Origin: Avichristensenella sp031550535
GTDB taxonomy: Bacteria; Bacillota; Clostridia; Christensenellales; Aristaeellaceae
DNA length: 64,000 bases
Direction: 5' to 3'
NCBI GenBank assembly: GCA_031550535.1
Contig: JAVBOM010000007.1
Span: 65,640 to 129,639, forward strand
Notes under the pieces: model-generated
What the model saw: only the letters and a program-made list of their open reading frames with translations
Databases searched by the model: none
Told to the model about the DNA's origin: nothing
Translations under genes and position numbers: made by a program
Part shown: piece after piece, positions 16,515 to 24,743 of the stretch
How positions within the stretch are numbered: position 1 is the first letter of the stretch
Layout: every line of letters starts with the position of its first letter

Positions 16515-17174
16515 ATGTCTATTTCAAAAGCATGGGACTGGAACCGGGGCAAAAGCGACATCTGGTTGACGCCGAGCGAGGAAGGCTATTACCTCGCCGA
16601 CCTGTGGAAACGGCGCGGACACACGGCGCTGCTGGACTTCGGGTGCGGCCTGGGGCGGCACGCCGTCTTTTTCGCCAAGGAAGGGTTTGAAGTGTCCGCG
16701 TTTGACCTGTCGCCGGAAGGGGTGGAGCACCTGCGCGCCTGGGCGTCACGGGAGGGCGTGACAGTGGACGCGCGCGTGGCCGACATGCTCCGCTTGCCCT
16801 ACGCGGACGCGGCGTTTGATTGCCTGTTCGCGTACCATGTCATTTCGCACACGGATACGCCCGGCGCGGAGGCGATCCTCCGGGAAGCGCGCCGCGTGCT
16901 GAAGCCGGGCGGCGAGTTCTTCCTGACGCTCTGCTCGAAGGCCTCCTGGTCGTTCGCCGGGGCGGGATACCCGAAGATCGACGAGAACACTGTACGAAAG
17001 ACCGCCGACGGCCCGGAAAAAGACGTGCCGCACTTTTACGTCGACCTGGACGACGCTGCCCGGCTGCTCACCGCGTCGGGCCTCAAGCCGACGCGCGTCC
17101 GCCATATCGAGGAATGCATCCTGAACGGCGAAAAGGACGGCGGCACGCACTACTTTATCCTTGGCGAAGCGTAA
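16515..17174 (+). CDS. Class I SAM-dependent methyltransferase
   Basis: 219 aa. Motif I LLDFGCGLGRHAVFF (residues 38-52) binds SAM, the acidic end of beta-2 is SAFDLSPEGVEHL, VADMLRLPYADAAFD and the post-motif FAYHVISHTD follow, and EARRVLKPGGEFFLTL is the Methyltransf_11-type motif III. Substrate unknown. AAGGGCGG precedes the ATG. The 196-bp gap upstream holds the hairpin TGCGGGGTCCTCCCCGCA at 16436-16453. Confidence 0.85.
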   Translation: MSISKAWDWNRGKSDIWLTPSEEGYYLADLWKRRGHTALLDFGCGLGRHAVFFAKEGFEVSAFDLSPEGVEHLRAWASREGVTVDARVADMLRLPYADAAFDCLFAYHVISHTDTPGAEAILREARRVLKPGGEFFLTLCSKASWSFAGAGYPKIDENTVRKTADGPEKDVPHFYVDLDDAARLLTASGLKPTRVRHIEECILNGEKDGGTHYFILGEA

Positions 17175-17274
17175 CCGCCATGCATACACGCAACCACACG
17201 AAACACCGCACGTTTGGAACAGCGGCGTGCCCGGTGGCGCGCTATCCTATGCTTGTTTGAAAGGGGAGAGCGCG

Positions 17275-18165
17275 TTGGACTATGCGGCCATCCTGCAGCG
17301 GGTGTTGGACTATGTGGACGATCACCTTGGCGACACGCTGAGCGCCGATGTTCTGGCGTCCGTGGCGGGGTTCTCGCCGTACCACTTCTGCCGCGTGTTC
17401 CAGTGGACGGTTGGCCACCCGGTGATGGAGTACGTGCGGCAAAGGCGGCTGGCGTTTGCCGCCGCGGAGCTCGCGGGCGGGCGGAGGATCCTCGACATCG
17501 CGCTCGAATACGGCTTTGAGACGCACTCCGGGTTCAGCAAGGCGTTCCGGCGGCACTTTGGCTGCGCGCCGGAGACGTACCGGATGCACGCGCATTCCGC
17601 GCGGCCCGCGCGCCCTTCCCTTGCGCAAACGGCAAAATATGTGAGCGGGGGTATTGTCATGGAACCGAAGTTTGTTTCCCTTCCGAAGATCCGCCTGGCG
17701 GGGTACGAGATCACGACCACCACGGCGGATGGCCAGAATTCAAAGGACATCCCGGCGTTCTGGCAGGCGTACATGGCGGATGGGCGCGTCAAGACGCTGC
17801 ACGGCGCGGGCTTTGTGACCGATCACGCCGAGTACGGCGCGTGCTTCCTCGTCGGGCCGGAGACGGGCGAAATGGTCTACATCATCGGCGTGAAGGCGGG
17901 GGATGACGCCGATGTGCCGGGCGGGTTCGCCGTGCGCGAGTTGCCCGCCGCAACCTACGCGGTGTTCTCCACGCCGCCCAGCGAGGCCGCAAATTTCACC
18001 CAGAACATCCAGGGCGTCTGGCAGTTCATCTTCGGCGAGTGGTTCCCGGCGTCGGGCTACGAATACATGCCCGGCGGGGTCGACTTTGAGCTGTACGACG
18101 AACGCTGCATGGCGGAGACGGGCCGGGTGTGCGATGTGTACATCCCGGTGGTGAAGAAGGGGTAA
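17275..18165 (+). CDS. AraC-family regulator with GyrI-like effector domain
   Basis: 296 aa from a TTG at 17275, chosen because AAAGGGGAGAG lies 5 nt upstream. Residues 1-105 are the double helix-turn-helix AraC domain (ADVLASVAGFSPYHFCRVFQ, DIALEYGFETHSGFSKAFRR, FGCAPETYR). Residues 125-296 are a GyrI-like SRPBCC-type small-molecule-binding domain (LPKIRLAGYEITTTTADGQN, ELPAATYAVFSTPPS, SGYEYMPGGVDFELYDE). This architecture (Rob/BmrR-like) commonly senses cationic or lipophilic compounds. Its target may be the TIGR04076-flavodoxin pair just downstream, but no operator is visible. Confidence 0.87.
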   Translation: MDYAAILQRVLDYVDDHLGDTLSADVLASVAGFSPYHFCRVFQWTVGHPVMEYVRQRRLAFAAAELAGGRRILDIALEYGFETHSGFSKAFRRHFGCAPETYRMHAHSARPARPSLAQTAKYVSGGIVMEPKFVSLPKIRLAGYEITTTTADGQNSKDIPAFWQAYMADGRVKTLHGAGFVTDHAEYGACFLVGPETGEMVYIIGVKAGDDADVPGGFAVRELPAATYAVFSTPPSEAANFTQNIQGVWQFIFGEWFPASGYEYMPGGVDFELYDERCMAETGRVCDVYIPVVKKG

Positions 18166-18182
18166 TCATCTGTGCCAAAAAG

Positions 18183-18216
18183 AAGGGGCTGTCGCGGTTG
18201 CGGCGGCCCCTTGTTT
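18183..18216 (+). terminator. Terminator after the AraC gene
   Basis: AAGGGGC pairs with GCCCCTT around an internally paired loop, followed by GTTTAT. Confidence 0.6.
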
Positions 18217-18247
18217 ATGATATACATATCACAGGAGGTGGATCGTT

Positions 18248-18601
18248 ATGCCGGAGCACAAGTGCAAAATCACGGTACTCCGAAAAGAGTGCTATCAGGA
18301 TCTGCAGGAGCAGTACCTCGCCGACCCGAAGTCCGGCGTGTGCCCGATGTTTGAGGTGGGCCAGGAGTTCATCCTGGAACGGAACGGGGAACGGGACGAC
18401 TTCTGGCGAATGCTGAACGGGCAATTCTGCTCCGAGGCGTGGGACGCCATCAGCCGGTATGTGTACGCGGCCTTGCAGGGCGGCTCCATCATGCGGGGCT
18501 GGACGAACGACGAAAAAATGATGATCGCGTGCTGCAACGACGGAACCCGGCCGGTCATCTTCAAAATTGAGCGGATCGACGTGCCGGATGAGGAGGGATA
18601 A
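18248..18601 (+). CDS. TIGR04076 family protein
   Basis: 117 aa. Resembles the small Cys-containing TIGR04076 family: KCKITVLRKECYQDLQEQY, GVCPMFEVGQEFIL, then FCSEAWDAISRYVYAALQGG and CNDGTRPVIFKIER. Function is unknown, though members often sit beside redox genes. CAGGAGG 9 nt upstream. The downstream flavodoxin-family gene starts 2 nt after the stop, so the two are co-translated. Confidence 0.82.
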   Translation: MPEHKCKITVLRKECYQDLQEQYLADPKSGVCPMFEVGQEFILERNGERDDFWRMLNGQFCSEAWDAISRYVYAALQGGSIMRGWTNDEKMMIACCNDGTRPVIFKIERIDVPDEEG

Positions 18602-18603
18602 CC

Positions 18604-19152
18604 ATGTCCGTATTGGTCATTTGGTCCAGCCCGAACCTGGACGGGCTGACGGCGGCGGCGAAGGGCAAGATCGCCGACGGGCTGAAAAAGGCGGGCACGG
18701 AGGTCCGGGAAGCGCACCTGAACGCGCTGCAGATGGAGCACTGCCGCGCGTGCGGTAACGGCTGGGGGATGTGCCGGTCCGAGGGGCGCTGCGTGATCGA
18801 CGGGGACGGCTTCGCGGCGCTGTATGAACAGGCGGCGGAGGCGGACGGCATCGTGTGGGTGTCCGCTGTCTATTGGCATGACTTGACCGAGTGCATGAAG
18901 GCGTTCATCGACCGGCTGCGCCGCTGTGAAACGACGCACAACCACGCGCTGGTGGGGAAAAAGTGCCTGCTGGTTGCCTGCGCCGGCGGCACGGGCAATG
19001 GGGCGGTCGAGTGCCTGCGCGCCTTGGAGGAATCCCTAAAACATATGGAGATGAAGGCGGTGGACCGGCTGCCTGTGATTCGGTTTAACCGCGAGTACAT
19101 GCTGCCCGCGCTGGAAAGCGCCGGGGAGGCGTTCGCGCGCTGTCTAGAGTGA
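18604..19152 (+). CDS. Flavodoxin-family NAD(P)H-dependent FMN oxidoreductase
   Basis: 182 aa. The FMN phosphate loop is near SSPNLDGLT; the Cys-rich segment HCRACGNGWGMCRSEGRC is typical of the iron-sulfur or Cys-containing NADPH-dependent FMN reductases; WVSAVYWHDLTECMKAFIDR is the flavin-contact loop. It probably reduces quinones, nitro compounds or disulfides; the substrate is unknown. Paired with the TIGR04076 protein. Confidence 0.82.
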   Translation: MSVLVIWSSPNLDGLTAAAKGKIADGLKKAGTEVREAHLNALQMEHCRACGNGWGMCRSEGRCVIDGDGFAALYEQAAEADGIVWVSAVYWHDLTECMKAFIDRLRRCETTHNHALVGKKCLLVACAGGTGNGAVECLRALEESLKHMEMKAVDRLPVIRFNREYMLPALESAGEAFARCLE

Positions 19153-19228
19153 CGAGGACGCAATGCATCGGGCTGGTAATAGAAATCATCCCGCCGTGAG
19201 GTGAAATGAGGGGAGTCCAGAGGGGATC

Positions 19229-19270
19229 GGAGCCGCATTCCGACGGCGGCGGAATCAAATGCGGCGCAGG
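19229..19270 (+). repeat. Family E repeat, copy 1
   Basis: GCCGCATTCCG...CGGAATCAAATGCGGC forms nested stems in the 208-bp gap 19153-19360. The same sequence, inverted, occurs at 51118-51158. No gene is seen in this gap. Confidence 0.6.
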
Positions 19271-19360
19271 TTCGCTTGGATACTGAATGCCGCTTGCGGC
19301 ACGACAATATCCAAGTGCCAGCGTCCCAACGTGCCCTTCCTATCGCGGCTATCCTTCTGA

Positions 19361-20263
19361 TTACGCCTTCCGCCCTAACATATCCGGCACCTGCGCCAGC
19401 AGGATGGCGCCGAACATCAGCGCCGCGCCGAAAATCTCGCGCCCGGAGAACGAATCGCCCAGGATGACCCAGCCCGAGAGCAGGGCGAACACGGCCTCCA
19501 GGCTCATCAGCAGAGACGCGACGGCGGGGTTGGTGTTCTTCTGCGCGACAATTTGCAGCGTGTACGCCACGCCGCTAGACAGCACGCCTGCGTACAGCAG
19601 CGGTCCCCAGCTGGATAGGATGTCGCGCGGATTCGGTGCCTCAAACAGCAGCATGGCCACCGTGCTCAGCAGTCCGGCGACGAAGAACTGGATGCAGGAC
19701 ATCATCACGCTGTCGGCCCGGGGGGCGAAGTGCGCGATGACCAGGATGTGCCCGGTGAACAGGAACGCGCAGCACAGCACCAGCAGGTCGCCGCGCTCCA
19801 TGGCCAGTGTGAAGCCCCCGGCGGGGAAGCACAGCAGATACAGCCCCACGACCGCGAGCCCCACGGCGAGCCAGACCGCCGCCCTGACGCGCCGCCCGAA
19901 GAACAGCCCGAACAGCGGCACTAGCACGATGTACAGCGCGGTGATGAACCCCGCCTTGCCCACGGACGTGTACAGGATGCCGAATTGCTGAAACGAGCTG
20001 GCGACAAACAGCACCGCGCCGCAGCACAGGCCGCCGATCCATGTTTGGCGGCGGGTGCCGGTGTCCGGCGCGGGACGGCCCCGGCGCAGCAGAAATACCA
20101 CGGGCAGCAGCGCGAGGCCGCCGATCACGTTGCGCACGCCGTTGAAGGTGAACGGGCCGATCAGTTCCATGCCAAGGCTCTGCGCGACGAACGCGGACCC
20201 CCAGATGAACGCGGTCAGCAGCAGCATCAGGTTGCCGGCGAGCTTTTTGTTTATCGTAAACAC
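19361..20263 (-). CDS. DMT-superfamily (EamA) transporter
   Basis: About 300 aa with ten hydrophobic segments in two five-helix EamA repeats: NLMLLLTAFIWGSAFVAQS opens repeat 1 and RGDLLVLCCAFLFTGHILVI opens repeat 2; AGVLSSGVAYTLQIVAQK and EAVFALLSGWVILGD are classic EamA. Exports a metabolite or drug of unknown identity. The start is uncertain: the frame is open into upstream repeats, but family length favours GTG at 20263. A weak AGG precedes it. Confidence 0.82.
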   Translation of the reverse strand: MFTINKKLAGNLMLLLTAFIWGSAFVAQSLGMELIGPFTFNGVRNVIGGLALLPVVFLLRRGRPAPDTGTRRQTWIGGLCCGAVLFVASSFQQFGILYTSVGKAGFITALYIVLVPLFGLFFGRRVRAAVWLAVGLAVVGLYLLCFPAGGFTLAMERGDLLVLCCAFLFTGHILVIAHFAPRADSVMMSCIQFFVAGLLSTVAMLLFEAPNPRDILSSWGPLLYAGVLSSGVAYTLQIVAQKNTNPAVASLLMSLEAVFALLSGWVILGDSFSGREIFGAALMFGAILLAQVPDMLGRKA

Positions 20264-20300
20264 CAGCCTATCGTAAAAATGAGCGAAAAACGTCGTATCA

Positions 20301-20340
20301 GGACAGCGGCGCAGATTTGAAAAATCGAGCGCCATAAGGG
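20301..20340 (+). repeat. Family A element, left half
   Basis: GCGGCGCAGATTT, loop GAA, AAATCGAGCGCC then ATAAGG. It stops where block C1 begins; the right half resumes about 230 bp later. Confidence 0.65.
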
Positions 20341-20565
20341 GCACCGGAGAGAAGCGCCGCCTGTGGCGGATACAGCGACCCGCAGGTGCGGCCCGGCACA
20401 GAACCGGAACCGGAACCGGAACCGGAACCGAGCGCGTCCTGTGGGCGATGAAGCGAGGTGAAGGTTCGCTCTGGTACAGAGCAATGGGCGCGAAGTCGAC
20501 CAGTGCGAAAATACCAGGGCGCGCGATCGGCCAAAGGACGCGCGCGACAATGCCGGAGCGGGGCC
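20341..20565. repeat. Family C paired-hairpin repeat block, copy 1
   Basis: Two 55-65 bp units, each with hairpin CCGCC-TGT-GGCGG or similar, a linker GAAGCGA or ACAGCGA, and a second hairpin of the GGTGC...GGCAC type, plus five copies of the hexamer GGAACC at 20398-20432. The same two units in the same order occur at 51350-51470. It lies in the 363-bp gap between the EamA and AKR genes. Confidence 0.65.
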
Positions 20566-20570
20566 ATCGC

Positions 20571-20606
20571 GACCATACCGAGGGGCTTTCGCAAGAAACC
20601 CCTACC
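20571..20606 (+). repeat. Family A element, right half
   Basis: ACCATACCGAGGGGCTTTC, loop GCAA, GAAACCCCTACC: the GCAA hairpin with a bulged C, separated from its left half by block C1. Confidence 0.65.
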
Positions 20607-20626
20607 ATTTAGTGTATCACGTTTTT

Positions 20627-21466
20627 CTACTGGATGTCCAGCGGGACTTTGCGGCGCGGCGCGGGAAACGCGGCGGAAAGCCGCGCCAGATCGTCCGCGT
20701 CCAGGGAAAAGCCCGCCATGGCGGCGTTCTCCCGCGCGTGCCCGGTGGTCCCGGCCTTGGGGATGGCGACCATACCCGGCTGTGCCAGCGCGAAGCACAG
20801 CAGCACCTGTATGGGCATGATGCCGTGCTTTTCCGCCACGGCGCGCACCGCGCCATTTGTCAGCAAACCGCTTCGGAGTGATCCAGCCTGCGCCAGGGGG
20901 CAGTACGCCATCGGCGTGACGCCGTGCGCGGCAAGCCACGGCAGCAGGTCGAACTCGATGCCGCGCGAGCCGAGGTGGTACAGCACCTGATTGGTAACGC
21001 AGCGGTCGCCGCCGGGAACGGCGAACAGCTCCTCCATGTCGTCCGTGTCGAAGTTGGAGACGCCCCAGCGCAGGATCTTGCCCTTCTGTATTAGGCGCTC
21101 CATGCCTTCGATGGTCTCCTGGAGCGGGAAGGCCCCGCGCCAGTGCAGCAGGTATGCGTCCAGATGGTCCACGCCCAGGCGGCGCAGGGACGTATCACAG
21201 CTCTTTTCCAGCCGGGAGCCGCCCGCGTTGTGCGGGTAGACCTTGGAGACGATGTACAGCGCGCCGCGATCGTGGCCGCGTATCGCCTCGCCCACGATGG
21301 CCTCCGCCTCGCCGTCGGCGTACATCTCCGCCGTGTCGATCAGCGTGACGCCCGCGTCGATTCCGGCGCGCAGCGCGGCGATTTCATCGTCTCGCCGGAC
21401 GCGGCGTTCGCCCATGTGCCATGTGCCCTGGCCCAGGCGCGGCATCCTTTGGTGTGTGCTGTGCAT
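20627..21466 (-). CDS. Aldo/keto reductase
   Basis: 279 aa NADPH-dependent carbonyl reductase with TIM-barrel fold. The catalytic tetrad is visible as Asp and Tyr in LIDTAEMYADGEAE, Lys in YIVSKVYPHN, and His in YLLHWRGAFPL. WGVSNFDTDDMEEL and the cofactor region IPKAGTTGHARENAA are conserved. AAAGGGGA lies 6 nt before ATG. Divergent from the MFS gene, sharing a 116-bp promoter region. Confidence 0.92.
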   Translation of the reverse strand: MHSTHQRMPRLGQGTWHMGERRVRRDDEIAALRAGIDAGVTLIDTAEMYADGEAEAIVGEAIRGHDRGALYIVSKVYPHNAGGSRLEKSCDTSLRRLGVDHLDAYLLHWRGAFPLQETIEGMERLIQKGKILRWGVSNFDTDDMEELFAVPGGDRCVTNQVLYHLGSRGIEFDLLPWLAAHGVTPMAYCPLAQAGSLRSGLLTNGAVRAVAEKHGIMPIQVLLCFALAQPGMVAIPKAGTTGHARENAAMAGFSLDADDLARLSAAFPAPRRKVPLDIQ

Positions 21467-21495
21467 GCGCGATCCCCTTTCTAATGAGATTTACA

Positions 21496-21523
21496 TTGAC
21501 TTTTTTCAGGAATACGGTAGGAT
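21496..21523 (+). promoter_or_regulatory. Promoter of the MFS gene
   Basis: TTGACT, 16-nt spacer, TAGGAT. Confidence 0.5.
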
Positions 21524-21582
21524 AAAGATACGCCATTGCGTCCGGTTTGGCAAGGCAAAACGCGCGCAGGAGGGATGAAGCT

Positions 21583-22725
21583 GTGCACTACAAGGCGCTC
21601 TACGCGTTTCATTTTGTGTACTTCATCTCCTTCAGCGTCACGGCGTTTTTGCCCAAGTATTTCGGGGAAATCGGCCTGAGCGACGGCCGGATCGGGATGC
21701 TGCTGTCGCTGCCCGCCGTCGTGGGCGTGCTCGTACAGCCGGTGTGGGGCACGCTGACGGACCGCATCCGGCTGAAGCGGATGCTGCTCGTCGGCCTTCT
21801 GGCCGCGCTGACGCTCGTGTGCTTTTTGCTGGACCGCGCGACCGGCTTCATCGCGCTGCTGGCCGGGATGGCGGCGTTTTACATCCTCGTGCTCCCGGTG
21901 GCCCCGATTTACGCGACCATCTCGCTGGAATACACGCGCGAGATCGGGAAACCCTACGGGCCGGTGCGCTTGGTCGGCACGGTGGGGTATCAGGCGGGCG
22001 CGCTGCTGACCGGCGTGCTGCTGGCGCAGAGCCTGGACGGCGTATTCCGTCTGCTGGCCGTGGTGATGCTCGCCTCCTGCGCGGCCGCGTGCTGCCTGCC
22101 GCCCGTGCACGGGCATCAGCACGGGCGCGCGAAGGTGCCCATGCGTGCGCTGTTTGATGACCGGCGGCTTCTGCTGCTGCTCGCGATGATCCTCGTCGGC
22201 GCGGTCACGTCGCAGTTTTACATGGCTTTTTTCGCGAAGCACCTGGGAGACCTGGGCATTGATAACGCGACGACCGGGCTGATGCTGTTCGTTTCCGTGG
22301 CCATGGAGTTGCCCTTTTTGCTGGTTGCGCATCGGCTGGCGCGTCGGACGAGCATATGGAACTGGCTGCTGATCGGGTATGGGCTGAACGCCGTCCGGTG
22401 GCTGGGCCTGGCGGTGAGCCGGAGCATTGTTCCGCTGCTGTTGTGCCAGATTCCGGCCGTGTCGGTGATGGCGTGCTTTGAGTACCTGCCCGCTGTGTAT
22501 GTCAACGAGCGCGCGCCTGAGGCCCTGAAGGGCACCGCGCAGAACGCGGTGATGATCGTGTCTTTCGGCATCAGCAAGGTGATCGGCAGCCTCGTGGGCG
22601 GGTTCGTCAGCGAGCGCGCCGGGATTCCTGTGGTGTTCGCGGCCAACGGCGTGCTGCTCGCGGTCGCGATCGCGGTGTTCTGGCGGCCCACACGGAAGGC
22701 GATTTTGGCGGAGAAAGAGACGTAG
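21583..22725 (+). CDS. Major facilitator superfamily transporter
   Basis: 380 aa, twelve predicted helices; MFS_1-like type (YFISFSVTAFLPKYFGEIGL, the loop 2-3 motif GTLTDRIRLKRML, EYTREIGKPYGPVRLVG, NERAPEALKGTAQNA). The start is GTG 21583, with AGGAGG 9 nt upstream. Similar to the nucleoside-symporter-like and LacY-like subgroup; substrate unknown. Confidence 0.85.
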   Translation: MHYKALYAFHFVYFISFSVTAFLPKYFGEIGLSDGRIGMLLSLPAVVGVLVQPVWGTLTDRIRLKRMLLVGLLAALTLVCFLLDRATGFIALLAGMAAFYILVLPVAPIYATISLEYTREIGKPYGPVRLVGTVGYQAGALLTGVLLAQSLDGVFRLLAVVMLASCAAACCLPPVHGHQHGRAKVPMRALFDDRRLLLLLAMILVGAVTSQFYMAFFAKHLGDLGIDNATTGLMLFVSVAMELPFLLVAHRLARRTSIWNWLLIGYGLNAVRWLGLAVSRSIVPLLLCQIPAVSVMACFEYLPAVYVNERAPEALKGTAQNAVMIVSFGISKVIGSLVGGFVSERAGIPVVFAANGVLLAVAIAVFWRPTRKAILAEKET

Positions 22726-22874
22726 GGCGGGGAATGATGAGTAAAGCCCGGGGAGGTTTGGAGGGGTGTGCCCCCCTAAATGAAATCAGCCCCGGCGGCG
22801 TGCACGGCGGGGCGCCGCAGGTTCCGAGCCAGTCCCGCAGACTTACGGCAGAATCCGTACGTCTACTCGGAGCC

Positions 22875-22922
22875 GCCCGGAAATTCCGCAGAATTTCAGG
22901 CTCCGTCCCCGTAGCCCAGCCC
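22875..22922 (+). repeat. Family D repeat, copy 1
   Basis: GCCCGGAAATTCCGCAGAAT then TTCAGGCTCCGTCCCCGTAG. It recurs inverted at 51182-51230. It sits in the 237-bp gene-free gap 22726-22962, which also has a GGGGGACCGAAGTCCTCCC palindrome. Confidence 0.65.
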
Positions 22923-22962
22923 TAAGGGGGTTCCGTAGGGGGGACCGAAGTCCTCCCTACGC

Positions 22963-23955
22963 TCACTCCCGTAGCGCCGATTCCACCACCTTGCGGAGCA
23001 TCCCCATGGCATCGGCCGGGTACTTGCCGATGGACGTCTCCTCCGCGAGCAGGAGCGAGGACGCGCCGTCCTGCACGGCGTTATAGATGTCCAGCGCCTC
23101 CGCGCTGGTGGGCACAGGCTGGTCGCGCATGGAGCTTAAAAGGCCGCCGGCCACCATGAAGGGCTTGCCCACGGCGTTGGCGGCGGTGGCGACACGCTTT
23201 TGAATGCCGGGAATCTCATGGCGGGGCATGTTCCGTCCCATGGAGAGGCGGGCGACGACAATTTCGTTCGTGTGAGCCAGCAGCAGAGGCAAGGCGTCCA
23301 CATCGCCCTTGGCGATGACCTTGGCCAGGATGCGGTATCTGGGTATGAGCGGCGCGAGCAGCGGGGAGAGCTGCTCCATGCTGTGCGGCAGGGCGAGCAG
23401 GAGGCCGGTCGCCCCGCCGAAGGACGCGAGCTCAGCGGGCAGGGACTGGCCGGCCGGAAAGTCCAGCAGGATACTGGGCGCGATGCCGGCGTGCGCGGCG
23501 GCCGTGTGAAACGTGTCAATCCACGGAAGCGTTTCCGCGAGTGTCCGCTGCGTGAGAGAAAGGCGAATGCCCGACATCCCCTCGTCAAAAAGCCGCTCGA
23601 TGGTCTCCGCGTCGGCGCACGCGGGGCCGAGCGTGGCGTATAGAAGCGGCGTGCGGCGCGGGGCAAGGGGGATGGGGTAATCGGCGGCGTGGGAGCCGGA
23701 GCGGACGGCGTGCATGTGCGCCTGCACCGGCAGATGCTCCGGATGGGTGCGGTACGCGTCCAGCGCGGCTTTGGAGTCGAATACCATGTTCAGGCAGAGG
23801 TGACAGGAGCGGTCGGAATGGAGCGCGTCGATCTCTACCTCACAGGAGAGCAGGCCTTCGATTTTCCCCGCCAGGGAGTGGAGCTTATCGCGGGCAATGC
23901 AGAGGTTTTCTTCCGTAGGCTCCTTCAGCCAGAAAAGGACGATATGGCGATACAC
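22963..23955 (-). CDS. Dabb domain fused to a degenerate pyruvate-kinase-like barrel
   Basis: 330 aa. Residues 1-95 are a Dabb (stress-responsive A/B barrel) domain beginning YRHIVLFWLKEPTEENL. The remainder follows the pyruvate kinase A-domain in order: ATLGPACADAETIERL (ATIGPAS in PK), GMSGIRLSLTQRT (GMNVARLNFSHG), ILAKVIAKGDVDALPLLL (IIAKIEN...), ARLSMGRN (ARGDLG), GKPFMVAGGLLSSM and PTSAEALDIYNAVQDG (PTRAEVSDVANAVLDG). PK's metal-binding Glu and Asp in AKIE and ARGDLG are lost, as are the B-domain and allosteric C-domain, so PK activity is unlikely. The GTG at 23955 has AAAGGAGG 8 nt upstream and matches the normal Dabb start. Confidence 0.8.
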   Translation of the reverse strand: MYRHIVLFWLKEPTEENLCIARDKLHSLAGKIEGLLSCEVEIDALHSDRSCHLCLNMVFDSKAALDAYRTHPEHLPVQAHMHAVRSGSHAADYPIPLAPRRTPLLYATLGPACADAETIERLFDEGMSGIRLSLTQRTLAETLPWIDTFHTAAAHAGIAPSILLDFPAGQSLPAELASFGGATGLLLALPHSMEQLSPLLAPLIPRYRILAKVIAKGDVDALPLLLAHTNEIVVARLSMGRNMPRHEIPGIQKRVATAANAVGKPFMVAGGLLSSMRDQPVPTSAEALDIYNAVQDGASSLLLAEETSIGKYPADAMGMLRKVVESALRE

Positions 23956-24105
23956 GGCGGGCGCCTCCTTTGGCATTTGCGGGCAAATGGCCTATTGGTA
24001 TGCTGTATACTATATAGTGTACCGTACTTGTAACAATCGCGCAAGCAATCCGCGCAAGAAAACCGTAAAATAGCGGTGGCTAACCAAAGCAAAAGGAGAG
24101 GTTGT

Positions 24106-24705
24106 ATGAGGTTTTTCAAACGGATCAAGATGAACGTGCTGGCGACGGCGGCGCTGTATATCGTGCTGGGGCTGCTGTTCATGCTGCTCCCCGGGGTCAC
24201 GGAGCGGATCATATGCTACCTGATCGCAGGGGCGCTGGCGCTGGCGGGCATCGCGTACATTGTGGACTATTTCCGCTCTTTTGACACCTCCATGCAATCA
24301 AACGGATTGGCTGTGGGTATTCTGTTGGTGCTTGCGGCGCTGTTTTTGTTCCTGAAGACGAGCCTCGTCATGGAGGCGATACCGATTCTGCTCGGCATCG
24401 CGGTGATCGTCAGCGGCGTCATCAAGGTGCAGAACGCCGTGGTGCTCTACCGCATGCGCAACAAGGCGTGGATCGCGGCGCTCGTGCTGGCGCTGCTGTG
24501 CCTGGCGCTCGGCGTGGTGCTGATCGAGGATCCCTTCACGGACGCACACGTCCTGATTACGGTGATCGGCGCGTCGCTGTTGTTCAGCGGCGTGACGGAC
24601 CTGGCCATGCTGCTGGTGATGACGCGCAAGGCAAAAGAAGTGAAAAAAGCTGTACAGGAAGCCACGCAGGATGTGCTGATGGGAAAGCGCGGGGGACAGG
24701 AATAG
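24106..24705 (+). CDS. HdeD-like (DUF308) membrane protein
   Basis: 199 aa with six transmembrane helices, the HdeD/DUF308 pattern of paired helices with short loops (LYIVLGLLFMLLPGVTERI, GILLVLAALFLFLKTS, ALLCLALGVVLIEDPF). HdeD in E. coli is linked to acid resistance; the function in Firmicutes is unknown. AAAAGGAGAGG precedes the ATG. Confidence 0.85.
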   Translation: MRFFKRIKMNVLATAALYIVLGLLFMLLPGVTERIICYLIAGALALAGIAYIVDYFRSFDTSMQSNGLAVGILLVLAALFLFLKTSLVMEAIPILLGIAVIVSGVIKVQNAVVLYRMRNKAWIAALVLALLCLALGVVLIEDPFTDAHVLITVIGASLLFSGVTDLAMLLVMTRKAKEVKKAVQEATQDVLMGKRGGQE

Positions 24706-24711
24706 GCGAAA

Positions 24712-24743
24712 CAAAAAGGGCGCGGGTTTTATTCCCCCGCGCC
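24712..24743 (-). terminator. Terminator of the ArsR operon overlapping its stop codon
   Basis: On the minus strand GGCGCGGGGG, a loop holding the arsR stop TAA, then CCCGCGCC and TTTTTG. Confidence 0.75.

Noticed and set aside
20341..20565. Possible CRISPR array
   Set aside because: Units are 55-65 bp, differ in length and sequence, and have no unique spacers of constant size; no cas genes are present.
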